From Paenibacillus sp. GP183 (GTDB taxonomy: Bacteria > Bacillota > Bacilli > Paenibacillales > NBRC-103111): DNA of 64,000 bases. The translations under genes were made by a program, and so were the position numbers. Shown here in pieces: positions 52,591 through 61,910 of the stretch. A model generated the notes under the pieces. That model saw nothing but the letters and a program-made list of their open reading frames with translations. It made no database searches and was not told the origin of the DNA. The stretch spans positions 2,480,001-2,544,000 of the forward strand of contig NZ_FNSW01000001.1 in NCBI RefSeq assembly GCF_900104695.1, in the 5' to 3' direction. Each line of letters begins with the position of its first letter. Within the stretch, counting starts at the first letter, position 1.

Positions 52591-53247
52591 CTACCTTAAA
52601 TCGGTAAACCTTCTCACATAATCCGCACAAATGTATCGGTTATCTTTGCCATTTATTGGCGGAATGTTCGCTACTCTAAAGAAGCTTAGACCTACTACCA
52701 TGGCTAGCAGCCCATATGCAGCGCTTTGGGAATCCTCTACAGACATATCCCCCATCTTATTACCGTAATCAAAAATCTTTGCTATGCCATGGAGATCAGC
52801 CATATAGCTCTTGGATACTACTTCCTGCAAATTGCGATCCAACACGGCTTTTGAGAAAAACTGCAGAAAGAGCCTTGCTTGATCCTCATGCGGGATAAAC
52901 ATCTTTTCAATTCCATCAAGCTGCGAAACATTAATCCTCTTCCCCGTGTCATCACGGTATGGCGGTAGTATATGTTTCAACGTAACGTCAATCATTTCCC
53001 CGGCTTTCATTGTGTTTTCAATTTCTGATTGTATCTTTAGACCATAGTAGGCCAAGAACGACTTGAAGGCTTCGATCGTCAGGTTATCCTTATTCTTAAA
53101 ATAATAAGTGACAACTCCCTTGGAGCAGTCTGCATACTCAGCAACCTTATCCAGAGTCATGCCATCAATCCCGTGAATGCTAATGCAGGTTAATGTGGCG
53201 TTTATGACATCTGCTCGGCGCCTTGGTTCCATTCCTAATTTGGGCAT
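52591..53247 (-). CDS. TetR family transcriptional regulator
   Basis: The 218-residue protein has the TetR helix-turn-helix (INATLTCISIHGIDGMTLDKVAEYADCSKGVVTYYFKNKDNL) and a BetI-like C-terminal domain. Upstream is the dyad CTGATCGGTCAG (53277-53288), a likely autoregulatory site. The SUMF1-like gene follows it. Confidence 0.87.
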   Translation of the reverse strand: MPKLGMEPRRRADVINATLTCISIHGIDGMTLDKVAEYADCSKGVVTYYFKNKDNLTIEAFKSFLAYYGLKIQSEIENTMKAGEMIDVTLKHILPPYRDDTGKRINVSQLDGIEKMFIPHEDQARLFLQFFSKAVLDRNLQEVVSKSYMADLHGIAKIFDYGNKMGDMSVEDSQSAAYGLLAMVVGLSFFRVANIPPINGKDNRYICADYVRRFTDLR

Positions 53248-53276
53248 TATTTCACCTTATCCAATATTTTTTTATA

Positions 53277-53288
53277 CTGATCGGTCAG
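53277..53288. promoter_or_regulatory. dyad upstream of tetR
   Basis: CTGATCGGTCAG is palindromic except for the inner pair and lies 30 bp before the gene. Confidence 0.45.
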
Positions 53289-53368
53289 AATAAAAAAAGT
53301 GTACACAATGATTGCCCATGTTGTCAAATGAGGAGGCGTTCGCCCTGGAACAGTTTACCATACAAAAA

Positions 53369-53392
53369 AACCACGCCTTTATTGGTGTGGTT
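53369..53392 (-). terminator. terminator-like hairpin
   Basis: AACCACGCC pairs with GGTGTGGTT; on the minus strand a T run follows. No intact minus-strand gene is directly upstream. Confidence 0.55.
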
Positions 53393-53420
53393 GGTTGGTT
53401 TCATATGAATGTTAGTCCAA

Positions 53421-53638
53421 AGGCTAATGAGGATAAACTCACTAATAATAAGCCAAGTCTCAGTATTTTCAGCATCATCTTAGAATGAATTGAAATAGTG
53501 AACGAAAACTCAGTACTAGTGAACCAAACTTCTCCAATAAGTACATTTGGTTTACTGTAGCATGCTGCACAAAATAATTGGGTGAAAATAGTGACTTTGG
53601 AGTCATTAAACTTGAGTTTAACCTTATTAAATATTAAT
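53421..53638. repeat. dispersed ~217-bp repeat, copy B
   Basis: Second copy of the repeat at 43881-44097, same orientation. The inner hairpin AGTGAACCAAA against TTTGGTTTACT is kept with a G-T pair, and GTGACT against AGTCATT also. It ends where the glycosyltransferase remnant begins. Confidence 0.8.
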
Positions 53639-53936
53639 GGTTATACGTATTGGAAATCGCTTCGCCTGAGACTTTGTGATAAATACCCAAGGTACTGCTT
53701 ACCATCTTATCGTTAGACCATTTGTCCCTACCCCATCTGCTGCTATTCATCTCGATATGACGACGCAGTGTCCGGTCTGCCAGAATCTGCCGTATACTTC
53801 GATAAAGAGGCTTGAATTTGCGTGCGGGCACAAGCATTCCCGTTTCCCTGTGCTCAATCATTTCCGGAATTCCTCCGAGATTCGATGTTTTCTCTTGGCG
53901 TTGTCTTATATCATTTTGTCTTAGGTTGTAGTTCAC
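53634..53936 (-). pseudogene. glycosyltransferase C-terminal remnant
   Basis: From about residue 21 the frame reads GGIPEMIEHRETGMLVPARK and continues with a helix pattern (LYRSIRQILADRTLRRHIE), the end of a GT4 domain. The first 20 residues do not fit, and the good ribosome site (GGGAGG six bases before ATG) serves a different frame that stops after nine codons. It is a truncated, frameshifted relic next to repeat copy B. Confidence 0.72.
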
Positions 53937-53955
53937 TCATATAGAACCTCCCCAA

Positions 53956-54324
53956 TTAATCAAATGGCTTACCCGTCAATTTTTGGATAATGTTGCAAAA
54001 CTTTTCCCATTCGTTTGGATATGCATTACTCCCTGACTTTTCTATAATTCTATCATCGAGTTCTATCTTCAGACTCCAATGTGTTCCATCAAGTATATTA
54101 AGATTGTTATAATTTTTTTCCCAATTTAATATTCTGCAATTGTTAATGCCATAAATAAATGTATTCATACTTTCTGTATCTGCTTGCTTTACATATTCTG
54201 ATACCTTATAAAGCCCTTCGCTCCAAATAACTTTTCCATTCAAGAGGTCGACTTCTACATTATAGCTTGAACCAAAATATCCCCAAACAGATGCTTCAAT
54301 CCGCTTAATGTTTTCGTAATCCAT
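53956..54324 (-). CDS. hypothetical protein, possible immunity-type fold
   Basis: The 122-residue soluble protein has a beta-rich pattern and a C-terminal WSLKIELDD, SGSNAYPNEWEKF and IIQKLTGKPF. Such endings are common in small uncharacterised and immunity-type proteins, but I cannot name the family. Its ATG touches the stop of the NERD gene, so they are one operon. Confidence 0.6.
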   Translation of the reverse strand: MDYENIKRIEASVWGYFGSSYNVEVDLLNGKVIWSEGLYKVSEYVKQADTESMNTFIYGINNCRILNWEKNYNNLNILDGTHWSLKIELDDRIIEKSGSNAYPNEWEKFCNIIQKLTGKPFD

Positions 54325-55032
54325 CTAACAAATTTCCCCTCCGACGCTCTTTTGCTTTTTATTACTTGCCTTCTCAACATGTTCATTTCTAATTTTCGGA
54401 TCCATAATATTCGCTTTGACTAACAAATTGTAAATATGAATAATATCTTCATTTTTTAAAAAAGGTTCAGGATTTTCGGCTGATAAACGAATAAGCTTCC
54501 TACTAATAAACTCAGTTAACTCAACATCATAAATGATTAGTTCATTAGAGGATATCTGTCTCAACTCTGGATCAATACTAAATCGGCACCTCATCGTAAA
54601 TGAAATCATAGAGATGAAGTTTAACTTCTTATAAGATTGAGTAATACTTTCAATCGCCTTCATATGACCATAATTCTGCCTTAGTGGATTAAACATTGTA
54701 AACCTATTATTGACCAGCCAATTCTTGTCGTCTCTCTTTCCTTTAATCTCGCCGCTGTAATTTTTAGTTTCAATAACAAATAATCCATATGGTGAAATAA
54801 CCAGATGATCGATCTGAGAATAACCCGTTCTTGATTTCGGATTTGATACGAGAAGGTCGCTCAGATACTTACAATCCTTCGGCAATTGATCGAGTTGAAT
54901 ATTAATTTTATATTCACCCAATTCGCCGATACGTGTAGATTCAACTTTTTTAGGTTGTTTGGATGATTTTTGGGGAGATGATGTGGGGGCAATTGGGGGT
55001 TTTTTTAACATCGCGAGTATTTTTTTGAACAT
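54325..55032 (-). CDS. NERD-domain protein
   Basis: The protein of 235 residues has a Pro/Ser/Lys-rich N-terminus and a nuclease-related domain from about residue 35: TRIGELGEYKINIQL, then QIDHLVISPYGLFVIETKNYSGEI and W-containing NPLRQNYGHMKAIE. NERD has the fold of restriction-type nucleases; E, D and E-x-K residues are present. The ATG at 55032 is six bases after GGAGG. The role is unknown, sometimes defence-related. Confidence 0.78.
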   Translation of the reverse strand: MFKKILAMLKKPPIAPTSSPQKSSKQPKKVESTRIGELGEYKINIQLDQLPKDCKYLSDLLVSNPKSRTGYSQIDHLVISPYGLFVIETKNYSGEIKGKRDDKNWLVNNRFTMFNPLRQNYGHMKAIESITQSYKKLNFISMISFTMRCRFSIDPELRQISSNELIIYDVELTEFISRKLIRLSAENPEPFLKNEDIIHIYNLLVKANIMDPKIRNEHVEKASNKKQKSVGGEIC

Positions 55033-55140
55033 CATTAGCCTCCAGCTAATCATAGAATGATGTAAACTTATTCCACAATCTAACTGGAAATCCCTTTTTC
55101 CGACACTAATTTCCATAGTCTCGATTTCGCTTGGTTGTTC

Positions 55141-56619
55141 TCACATGGATTCATTAATTGGCGATGCCAGAGTGTTCTCTGCTCTCGTCTCTATAAATAA
55201 AGTCAGGACTATCAAGCAAAGAACGCCTACAAGAACAAAGCTTGTAAAAAATGCCCCTGTAAATCGACCCACTTCCATAAAAAAACCCATGACAAGACTG
55301 GGAATCAAAGGCTCTCCATAAGCTTTCCACCAATCGAGAGTGAAATTTTCCAAATAAAAAAACCAGATCATGCTGATTGCAGACATTGCCCATCCGCCCG
55401 TATAAATCCATACCGCTAATACAGGATTGCTGGCGGCAATAAGAGGAACAAGGGTAATCACAAAAATACCCGCCACGATCATAACCCAGAAATTCGCTTT
55501 GGTTTTGCCAATCCCCGCCAAGATATTACCGCCTAATCGGCCAACTGACGAGAAGAAGACCCCTAATGCCAACAACCGGATATAAGCCGCCGAGTCTCCA
55601 CTTGTATAGCTGTCACCAAATAAAAATCCATTAATTTGATTAGGAAATAAACAAATCACAACGGTTAGAGGATACAATATCAAGTTGTTATAACGAATAC
55701 ACAATGTACCCCGCCGTTTGCATTCCATGAGATCCCGAGAGCTCGCCGCAACAAAAGGAAAGGTGACAATCATAAACGCCCATGTGATAATCCCGATAAA
55801 ACCCGTTATGCGGATAGCGTTGGATACATGCCCAACGGCAATGACGGAGCTTGTGCCAATAATCATGACCAAAAAAGGCTGTTGAAAAGCCTTGGCGATA
55901 TTTCCAGCCCAAAGGGGGATTCCATACTGCAGCATCTTCCCTAACTCAGGAATAGAAACGCTTCCTCGCCACTTGGGATGATGCACTCTTTCCACTTTCC
56001 AAGAAATGAATAGAGCTGCTAAGATAGCACCGACCCCCATCCATATGGATACTCCCCACAGGAAGCCTTCATCACCTGCAGGCCATAATACTCCTATTAC
56101 AGTACCCGCTGTGGAGAATGTCGTTGCAGTAACCATAAAAAATGCCTGCGTGCCAAAATTACGATTACCGGAAAAGGAGGACACCCCGATATTAATGATC
56201 GAATTGAACACTAACATAATCGAGCTTAGGATTAAAGCGCCTTTTAGAGAGGGTAACGCATAGGTTCGAGCTAATAACGGGGCCAATACAGCAAGCAGGA
56301 TACTGATTATCACTCCAAAAAATACGCTGCCCAGCATGGCCAAACGAAACTTATTTTCAATCGCATCCTTCGGGTTAGTAGAAAAAGTATAAACCAAGGA
56401 AGAGTTGAATCCCAAATTAAGAAAAAGGGTAACCATGCCGAAAACCTGCAGTAAAAGATTCACTTCACCAAATTGGATGGGATCATTCAATAGGCGCGCC
56501 ACTACGATGCTTCCCACCGTTTGCAGCAGTTGATTAATAAAGAGACCGAGTACGATAATAGAGAAACTACGCATGAGAAAACGTTGATTGTCATTAAAAT
56601 GCATTTTATTTTTCGTCAT
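55141..56619 (-). CDS. polysaccharide flippase (Wzx/MATE-like)
   Basis: The 492-residue protein has about 14 transmembrane helices, with a MOP-superfamily start (FLMRSFSIIVLGLFINQLLQTVGSIVVARLLN). It would flip lipid-linked oligosaccharide. It is between the mutarotase-like gene and NERD on the same strand. No complete polysaccharide cluster is present, only a glycosyltransferase relic 1.2 kb away. Confidence 0.85.
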   Translation of the reverse strand: MTKNKMHFNDNQRFLMRSFSIIVLGLFINQLLQTVGSIVVARLLNDPIQFGEVNLLLQVFGMVTLFLNLGFNSSLVYTFSTNPKDAIENKFRLAMLGSVFFGVIISILLAVLAPLLARTYALPSLKGALILSSIMLVFNSIINIGVSSFSGNRNFGTQAFFMVTATTFSTAGTVIGVLWPAGDEGFLWGVSIWMGVGAILAALFISWKVERVHHPKWRGSVSIPELGKMLQYGIPLWAGNIAKAFQQPFLVMIIGTSSVIAVGHVSNAIRITGFIGIITWAFMIVTFPFVAASSRDLMECKRRGTLCIRYNNLILYPLTVVICLFPNQINGFLFGDSYTSGDSAAYIRLLALGVFFSSVGRLGGNILAGIGKTKANFWVMIVAGIFVITLVPLIAASNPVLAVWIYTGGWAMSAISMIWFFYLENFTLDWWKAYGEPLIPSLVMGFFMEVGRFTGAFFTSFVLVGVLCLIVLTLFIETRAENTLASPINESM

Positions 56620-56645
56620 ACGGCATCACCTCTGCACCAAAACCA

Positions 56646-57515
56646 CTATTTTGATATAAAGCAGTACTCTCTACGCCATTCAATAGTCTCTCCGGGATCA
56701 ACTTTAATTTTTATAAACAATTCTGGACTTACTACATGTGACCGTCCCCAAAGAGCGAATCTAACCAAAGGCATATTTACGCTTTCTTTTATTGCGACAC
56801 CACTTGGTTCATGTGTTAATACCCAAGAAGGATTACTTAATTCAGGACAATCCTCCCGAAAATAGAAGGCTTCATGTGGTTCCGACAACCAACGAAGAGT
56901 ATCACCGCTTAGCTTAAATATCTTAGGAAGCGAGGATGAAACCTGAAATGGCAATTGTAATCGGTATGCCGGTCCTAGTGTTGACCCATTAATATTAACA
57001 AAATTGTGGTTATATTCGTCGGTTTCTAGCGTTTTACTACCAATATTGATCAGTTGATAATCTATTCTCAACATATTTTCTTCAATAGAAATTGTTTTTT
57101 TCAATCGGGCTTCGTAACCCCGACAGGCCAGTGAGTCCGATTCAAACGTAATGCTGTAATTAGTTTGCGTGATTTCAATTGGGAATGGGTTAACCGAATA
57201 ATTCCTAAAGAAGTTATATTCCGCTTCATCGGGCTTGCTTAGTAAACCAACACCGAGCTTGGGGAAAGTTTCTCCGGGAAGACAGTCGTGGTATCCAATC
57301 GGCTGATTCATGCCAAACTCATTACAGAGCCCAAAACCACCCGTTCCCTCACCAGAAATCAATGATTCAGCGGATGTGAAAGTGTGTTCACCATCCAACG
57401 TCACTTTCGTGATCCATCCGCTCCAATCAAATCTGGAACCCTGATATATTTCACCAGGGCGCGCCACTTCAACATTTATACGCCTATTGCTCAGAGTGAT
57501 AGTGCGTTTTGACAT
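56646..57515 (-). CDS. galactose-mutarotase-like carbohydrate protein
   Basis: The 289-residue, beta-rich protein looks like aldose 1-epimerase-fold proteins: SRFDWSGWIT near residue 28, ACRGYEARLKKTISI, TDEYNHNFVNING near 165 and a final ETIEWRREYCF. A His in YNHNF and a Glu near it could be catalytic. The natural sugar is unknown. It lies 26 bp before the flippase gene. Confidence 0.7.
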   Translation of the reverse strand: MSKRTITLSNRRINVEVARPGEIYQGSRFDWSGWITKVTLDGEHTFTSAESLISGEGTGGFGLCNEFGMNQPIGYHDCLPGETFPKLGVGLLSKPDEAEYNFFRNYSVNPFPIEITQTNYSITFESDSLACRGYEARLKKTISIEENMLRIDYQLINIGSKTLETDEYNHNFVNINGSTLGPAYRLQLPFQVSSSLPKIFKLSGDTLRWLSEPHEAFYFREDCPELSNPSWVLTHEPSGVAIKESVNMPLVRFALWGRSHVVSPELFIKIKVDPGETIEWRREYCFISK

Positions 57516-57594
57516 GATGGATCAATCTCCCCTTAGTTTTGTCTTATTATACCATGTATTTCAATCCATCTACCGCGATTACCGTGAGGCAGCC

Positions 57595-58896
57595 CTAAGA
57601 CCGCAGCCTAGAAGAGAGGATGTTTTTCTCCTCGCGGTACTTCATAACCGTACGCCTTGAGATTTGAATGCCTTCTTTAACCAGAAGGTCAGTAATTTGT
57701 TGGTCAGACAGCGGGTGTCTTTTATCCTCCAGATCCACAAGCCTTTTTATTGTTGATTTAATGCTTTCGGCAGAAGCATTCTCCCCTTCCACTGTCGACA
57801 CACCGGATGGAAAGAAGTACTTTAGCTCGCACATGCCCTGTGGTGTTTGAATGAATTTACTTTGCACAGCACGGCTGATTGTAGATTCATGAAGGTCCAA
57901 TTGTACGGCAATCGATTTCAGATTCAGCGGTTTCAAAAAAGAAACCCCGTGTTCCAGATATGCTTTCTGTTCCATCATGATGATTTCGATAACACGTCTA
58001 AGCGTCGTTCTCCTTTGTTCTAAACTCTTTAACAATTGCTGGGCATCCTGAGTGTGATTACGCAAATATAGCGATCCGTCACCAGACATATTCCCTGATA
58101 AATAGGAGATGTATTCCTCATTAACCGCAACCTTTGGCAGATAGGCATCCGTGATTACTAACACATAATCTCCCTGCTCCTTACGAATGATGGCGTCGGG
58201 GTGCCTGTAATTTTGTGGTAGATGGTCAAAAGCCAGCCCCGGGCGAGGATTTAAAGTGCGTACATAATCGAGTGTGACACGTAATGTATCCTCAGAAATA
58301 TGCAGCTGAGCAGCCAGACGTTTTAATTTGCCGCAGGCAAGCTCCTGTAGATAGTTCTCAATGATGATCTCGGCCCATGGATCCGGGTTACTATCTCGGC
58401 AGATTTGCAGCAGTAGGCACTCTCTTAAATCACGAGCACCGATACCGGCCGGTTCCAAATTCTGAAGGTGCGACAGTGCCTCCAGGACTTCATCCTCGGT
58501 TGCACCGCATGCATGTGAAACTACTTCAAGCGGAACGTCCAAATACCCCGCCTCGTTGAGATTGCCTGCCAAATATTTAGCAATCGCATAGGTGCTTTTG
58601 GCAAGATTTCTAAGTCGAAGCTGAGATATCAACATTGTTTCGATCGTATCCTCAGGCTTTCTTATATTGTTTAATAAGCGATCTTTTGTGTCTACCCACG
58701 CGGATTTAGGAAATGTGCCTCCAAATCGAGTGGAAGGCCATTCTATGTCAAGCAGCGGATTTTCCACTGCTTTTATTTGCAAAAAGTCAGCGAGCTCCTC
58801 TGAAGAAAATTGCAGGATAAAGAGGGATTGCCTGAGCTCAGGTGTTAGATTCAATTGGGTAGTTTGTGTATTGGCTGTTGTAAGATTAATGTACAA
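57595..58896 (-). CDS. sigL: RNA polymerase sigma-54 factor (SigL/RpoN)
   Basis: The 433-residue protein has region I with Gln/Leu-rich repeats (LTPELRQSLFILQFSSEELADFL), the core-binding region, a helix-turn-helix (LKSIAVQLDLHESTISRAVQ) near residue 325 and the RpoN box at the end (SRRTVMKYREE, consensus ARRTVAKYRE). It reads -24/-12 promoters with an AAA+ activator; no such activator is in the window. The start is TTG with GGGGGGTG before it. Confidence 0.93.
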   Translation of the reverse strand: MYINLTTANTQTTQLNLTPELRQSLFILQFSSEELADFLQIKAVENPLLDIEWPSTRFGGTFPKSAWVDTKDRLLNNIRKPEDTIETMLISQLRLRNLAKSTYAIAKYLAGNLNEAGYLDVPLEVVSHACGATEDEVLEALSHLQNLEPAGIGARDLRECLLLQICRDSNPDPWAEIIIENYLQELACGKLKRLAAQLHISEDTLRVTLDYVRTLNPRPGLAFDHLPQNYRHPDAIIRKEQGDYVLVITDAYLPKVAVNEEYISYLSGNMSGDGSLYLRNHTQDAQQLLKSLEQRRTTLRRVIEIIMMEQKAYLEHGVSFLKPLNLKSIAVQLDLHESTISRAVQSKFIQTPQGMCELKYFFPSGVSTVEGENASAESIKSTIKRLVDLEDKRHPLSDQQITDLLVKEGIQISRRTVMKYREEKNILSSRLRS

Positions 58897-59004
58897 TTGG
58901 ATGACACCCCCCCAAGAATAAGTTTATTCCAGGTTGCTGTGGAATGAAAGGGAATTTCAAAAGCAGACAGCCGCTGCCCCTAAGGAGCAACGGCAATCCT
59001 AGCT

Positions 59005-59526
59005 TCATTTAGCGGAATGATGACGTTTTTTAACTAAAAAACCGCCGTGAAATAAATTAGGTTCATACGATACAACGAATGCTTGCGGGTCGATAGCCAA
59101 TATTTCCTGATAAAGCTGATGCTGCTCTTTTCGATGCAAGACAACGGAGATAATCCACCTGGAACCTTCCTTGCCTTCACCCTGCCATACAGTGACCCCG
59201 TAGCCTTTGGACCTCAGATCATCCGTCATATGTCCGAATTCGGCATTTGTCACCGCTTGTATAGTTACAAAACCAAGTGCCAACCGCTCCTCAATCTTAG
59301 TTCCAAGGAGAATGCCCAGCCCGTAGCTTAAGCAATAGACAATTAAATTGACAGGCTCATGCAAATGATCAAGAACTATTTTGAATCCGATGACGTAAAT
59401 ACCGATTTCCACCGCACTCATTAAAGCAGCAATATAGCGAAATCCCTTTACCATCAGTATGAAGCGAATCGTCAGCAGCGAAACATAAGTGACCTGCAGG
59501 GCGAGAATAAAGAGCAATGTGGTCAT
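59005..59526 (-). CDS. DUF2179/UPF0316 membrane protein
   Basis: The 173-residue protein has three membrane helices (about 2-22, 30-55, 60-80) and a cytosolic DUF2179-like domain with the block DLRSKGYGVTVWQGEGKEGSRW. It resembles the YebE/UPF0316 family, of unknown function. It overlaps the iron alcohol dehydrogenase gene by 4 bp. Confidence 0.82.
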   Translation of the reverse strand: MTTLLFILALQVTYVSLLTIRFILMVKGFRYIAALMSAVEIGIYVIGFKIVLDHLHEPVNLIVYCLSYGLGILLGTKIEERLALGFVTIQAVTNAEFGHMTDDLRSKGYGVTVWQGEGKEGSRWIISVVLHRKEQHQLYQEILAIDPQAFVVSYEPNLFHGGFLVKKRHHSAK

Positions 59527-60692
59527 CGGGATAAAATAGTCTGGGCAAACTGCTCCAGCTCACTAACGGAAGAGCTGCGACAGTTGTTATTTCGCATCGG
59601 AGCATTTTCCTCAGACTGCATAATGTCGGCGAACCGCATCGCATCCGTTTGACTCAGGCCTTCACTTTGGAGTGAAAGCTTGAGACCGCTTTGTTCCACA
59701 AGCTCACGGTATCTGGATGCGCCTGCTTGAGCCAAGGCCAAGATGTTCTGCCCCTGGTCTGCAACGCCGAGGGCTCGGGCAATGTCGGCGTGAACCGGAA
59801 CATTAGCCTCGATGTTCCAGTCGTAAGTTTCATAAAGCGCGATAGCTACAGCGCGTCCGTGGTGGACACGGCCTAGCGTACCTAGCGCATGGCCGATACA
59901 ATGGGCGATACCCGTGCCGCCCTGCTCGATTGCCATGCCGGCGAGCATAGCGCCGAGGCTAAGATCGCCGCGCGCCTGAAGGTTGGCGGGTTCTTTCACG
60001 GCAATGAGCAGCGATTGCCCCAGCAAGCGAATCGCTTCGAAGCTGAACGCACTTATCATCGAATTGCTGCGTTTGCCAGCCACGGCCTCTATCGCGTGCA
60101 CGATCGCATCGAGTCCGGTTGCTGCCGTCAAATGCGGAGGCAATGCTATCGTCAGGGTGGGGTCGAGCACTGCCAGATCCGGACCCATATCTGCGTCCCA
60201 GCCCCATACTTTGCGCTTCTCCGTTGTAGAGAATACCACGGTGCTGGTCACTTCTGCTCCGGTTCCGGACGTTGTCGGAATCATGATCGAAGCGATCCGC
60301 TTAGGCTCAAACGGATTGGCCATCAATGCATAATGCTCAGCTGGATGCTCAGCTCCCGCTACGAGTGCAGCCATCTTCGCCACATCCATCGCCGAACCGC
60401 CGCCGAGTCCAATCACACAGTCTGCACCTGTTTGTCGGATAATGGCGGCTGCTTGGTCTATGGATGTACTTGAGGGATCGCTCTGCACATCGCTGAACAG
60501 ATGCGCTTCGATACCTCCATCGCGCAGAGCCTGCAAAATGGGCTCTGGCACTCCGAGTTGTACCAACCCCGGGTCGGTAACAAGAACTGTCCTGACCCCT
60601 CTGCATAACCTCTTAACATCTTCTGCAATTTGTTTGGAGCGACCTTCGCCAAACGCTACTTTCGTGATTGCTTGAAATTCAAATCCATTCAT
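59523..60692 (-). CDS. iron-containing alcohol dehydrogenase
   Basis: The 389-residue enzyme has the NAD site GLGGGSAMDVAK near residue 95, SGTGAEVT near 140 and the iron ligands in TGLDAIVHAIEAV, GIAHCIGHALG and VHHGRAVAIAL. It interconverts an alcohol and aldehyde; the second of two alcohol dehydrogenases in the operon. It overlaps the Zn dehydrogenase gene by 4 bp. Confidence 0.92.
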   Translation of the reverse strand: MNGFEFQAITKVAFGEGRSKQIAEDVKRLCRGVRTVLVTDPGLVQLGVPEPILQALRDGGIEAHLFSDVQSDPSSTSIDQAAAIIRQTGADCVIGLGGGSAMDVAKMAALVAGAEHPAEHYALMANPFEPKRIASIMIPTTSGTGAEVTSTVVFSTTEKRKVWGWDADMGPDLAVLDPTLTIALPPHLTAATGLDAIVHAIEAVAGKRSNSMISAFSFEAIRLLGQSLLIAVKEPANLQARGDLSLGAMLAGMAIEQGGTGIAHCIGHALGTLGRVHHGRAVAIALYETYDWNIEANVPVHADIARALGVADQGQNILALAQAGASRYRELVEQSGLKLSLQSEGLSQTDAMRFADIMQSEENAPMRNNNCRSSSVSELEQFAQTILSR

Positions 60693-61813
60693 GATGAGTT
60701 CCCTCCAAATTCGATAACCGTCCGTCCGACATTCACCGACGAATGATCATGGAAGCTTTCAAATGCATGATTAACCTCATCCAAGCCAATGCGGGAAAGC
60801 ACCAATTCATTAAGCTCCAGCTTGCCGTCCAAATACAATTGGGCAATGATCGGGAAGTCGCGGAATGGATGCACATCTCCATAGAAGCTTCCTTTTAAGA
60901 TTTTACCGATGCGATGGAAGCCGCCTGCAGGAAGCATCAGTTCCTTCTTCGGATTGAACGCCCCGATAACAACGGTCGTTCCACCTTTGCGTGTGCCCTG
61001 CCATGCCGAAGATGCGGCATTCGTATTTCCAGTACAGTCGATTGCATAATGGACACCGAATCCACCGGTTAGCTCCTTGAGTGCCTCGACGGCGTTGACC
61101 TCACCGACATTCACCGTGTGCGTGGCGCCAAACTTTTTGGCGATTTCGAGATTTTGCTCCTTCAAATCGCAGGCGATGATTTTGGAAGCCCCTGCTATTC
61201 GGGCTGCTTGAATGGCGTTTACACCAACGCCGCCAATGCCAAAAACGGCCACCGTTGAGCCGGGCGTCACTTCTGCTGCACGGACAACGGCTCCATAACC
61301 GGTGGCTACGCCGCATCCGATTAAGGATGCCTGCGCAAACGGCATTTCATCAGGCAGTTTGATGCAGCTCATCTCCGGGACTACTGTATACTCAGCGAAG
61401 GTAGACAATAGCGAGTTATGGTATACTTTGCGGCCATCTTTGCTAAGCCGTGACGTTCCATCCAGAAGTGTGCCTTCAAACATAGGGCCAAAGGCGGATT
61501 CACATAGATTCACCTTGCCCGTCTGGCAAAACTCACATGTGCCGCAAAAGGGTACCCAGCTTAGAGCCACCTTGTCTCCCGGTTTAACCGTTTTGACGTT
61601 TGGACCTACCTCCATAACAATACCTGCACCTTCATGGCCCAAAACAGTGGGGATGGGCGTCGTTTCATCAAAGAGGGCATTATAATCGCTGTGACAAACG
61701 CCGGTCGCTTCAATCTTAACCAGTACCTCGTTTGCCTGGGGAGCGGCAAGATCCACTTCCGTAACGATCAGAGGTTTACCGATTTCAATCATTACGGCAG
61801 CTTTCATTTTCAT
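60689..61813 (-). CDS. zinc-dependent alcohol dehydrogenase (MDR family)
   Basis: The 374-residue enzyme has the catalytic zinc site (GVCHSDY, GHEGAGIV), the structural zinc Cys cluster CGTCEFCQTGKVNLC and the NAD motif GIGGVGVNAIQAA. It starts at the ATG at 61811-61813, eight bases after GAGGAGG. A longer frame to 61921 only reads through a tandem intergenic repeat (twice LTKSVLLKQNS) and is not coding. It resembles class III-type dehydrogenases. Confidence 0.93.
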   Translation of the reverse strand: MKMKAAVMIEIGKPLIVTEVDLAAPQANEVLVKIEATGVCHSDYNALFDETTPIPTVLGHEGAGIVMEVGPNVKTVKPGDKVALSWVPFCGTCEFCQTGKVNLCESAFGPMFEGTLLDGTSRLSKDGRKVYHNSLLSTFAEYTVVPEMSCIKLPDEMPFAQASLIGCGVATGYGAVVRAAEVTPGSTVAVFGIGGVGVNAIQAARIAGASKIIACDLKEQNLEIAKKFGATHTVNVGEVNAVEALKELTGGFGVHYAIDCTGNTNAASSAWQGTRKGGTTVVIGAFNPKKELMLPAGGFHRIGKILKGSFYGDVHPFRDFPIIAQLYLDGKLELNELVLSRIGLDEVNHAFESFHDHSSVNVGRTVIEFGGNSS

Positions 61814-61828
61814 AAATTGTTCCTCCTC

Positions 61829-61904
61829 AGAGTTTTGCTTTAGCAAAACTGACTTCGTAAGCATTCTCTTAGAGTTTTGCTTTAGCAAAACTGACTTCGT
61901 AAGC
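61829..61904. repeat. two direct copies of a 34-bp element with a hairpin
   Basis: Copy 1 is 61829-61862, copy 2 is 61871-61904, identical over 34 bases. Each starts AGAGTTTTGC and includes the perfect inverted repeat AGTTTTGC-TTTA-GCAAAACT. It lies between the aldehyde dehydrogenase and the Zn alcohol dehydrogenase genes, and looks like a REP-type unit. Confidence 0.85.
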
Positions 61905-61910
61905 TCTTTT

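Noticed and set aside
57668-57850. Plus-strand frame inside sigL
   Set aside because: Shadow of sigL with low-complexity Ser/Asp content and no ribosome site.
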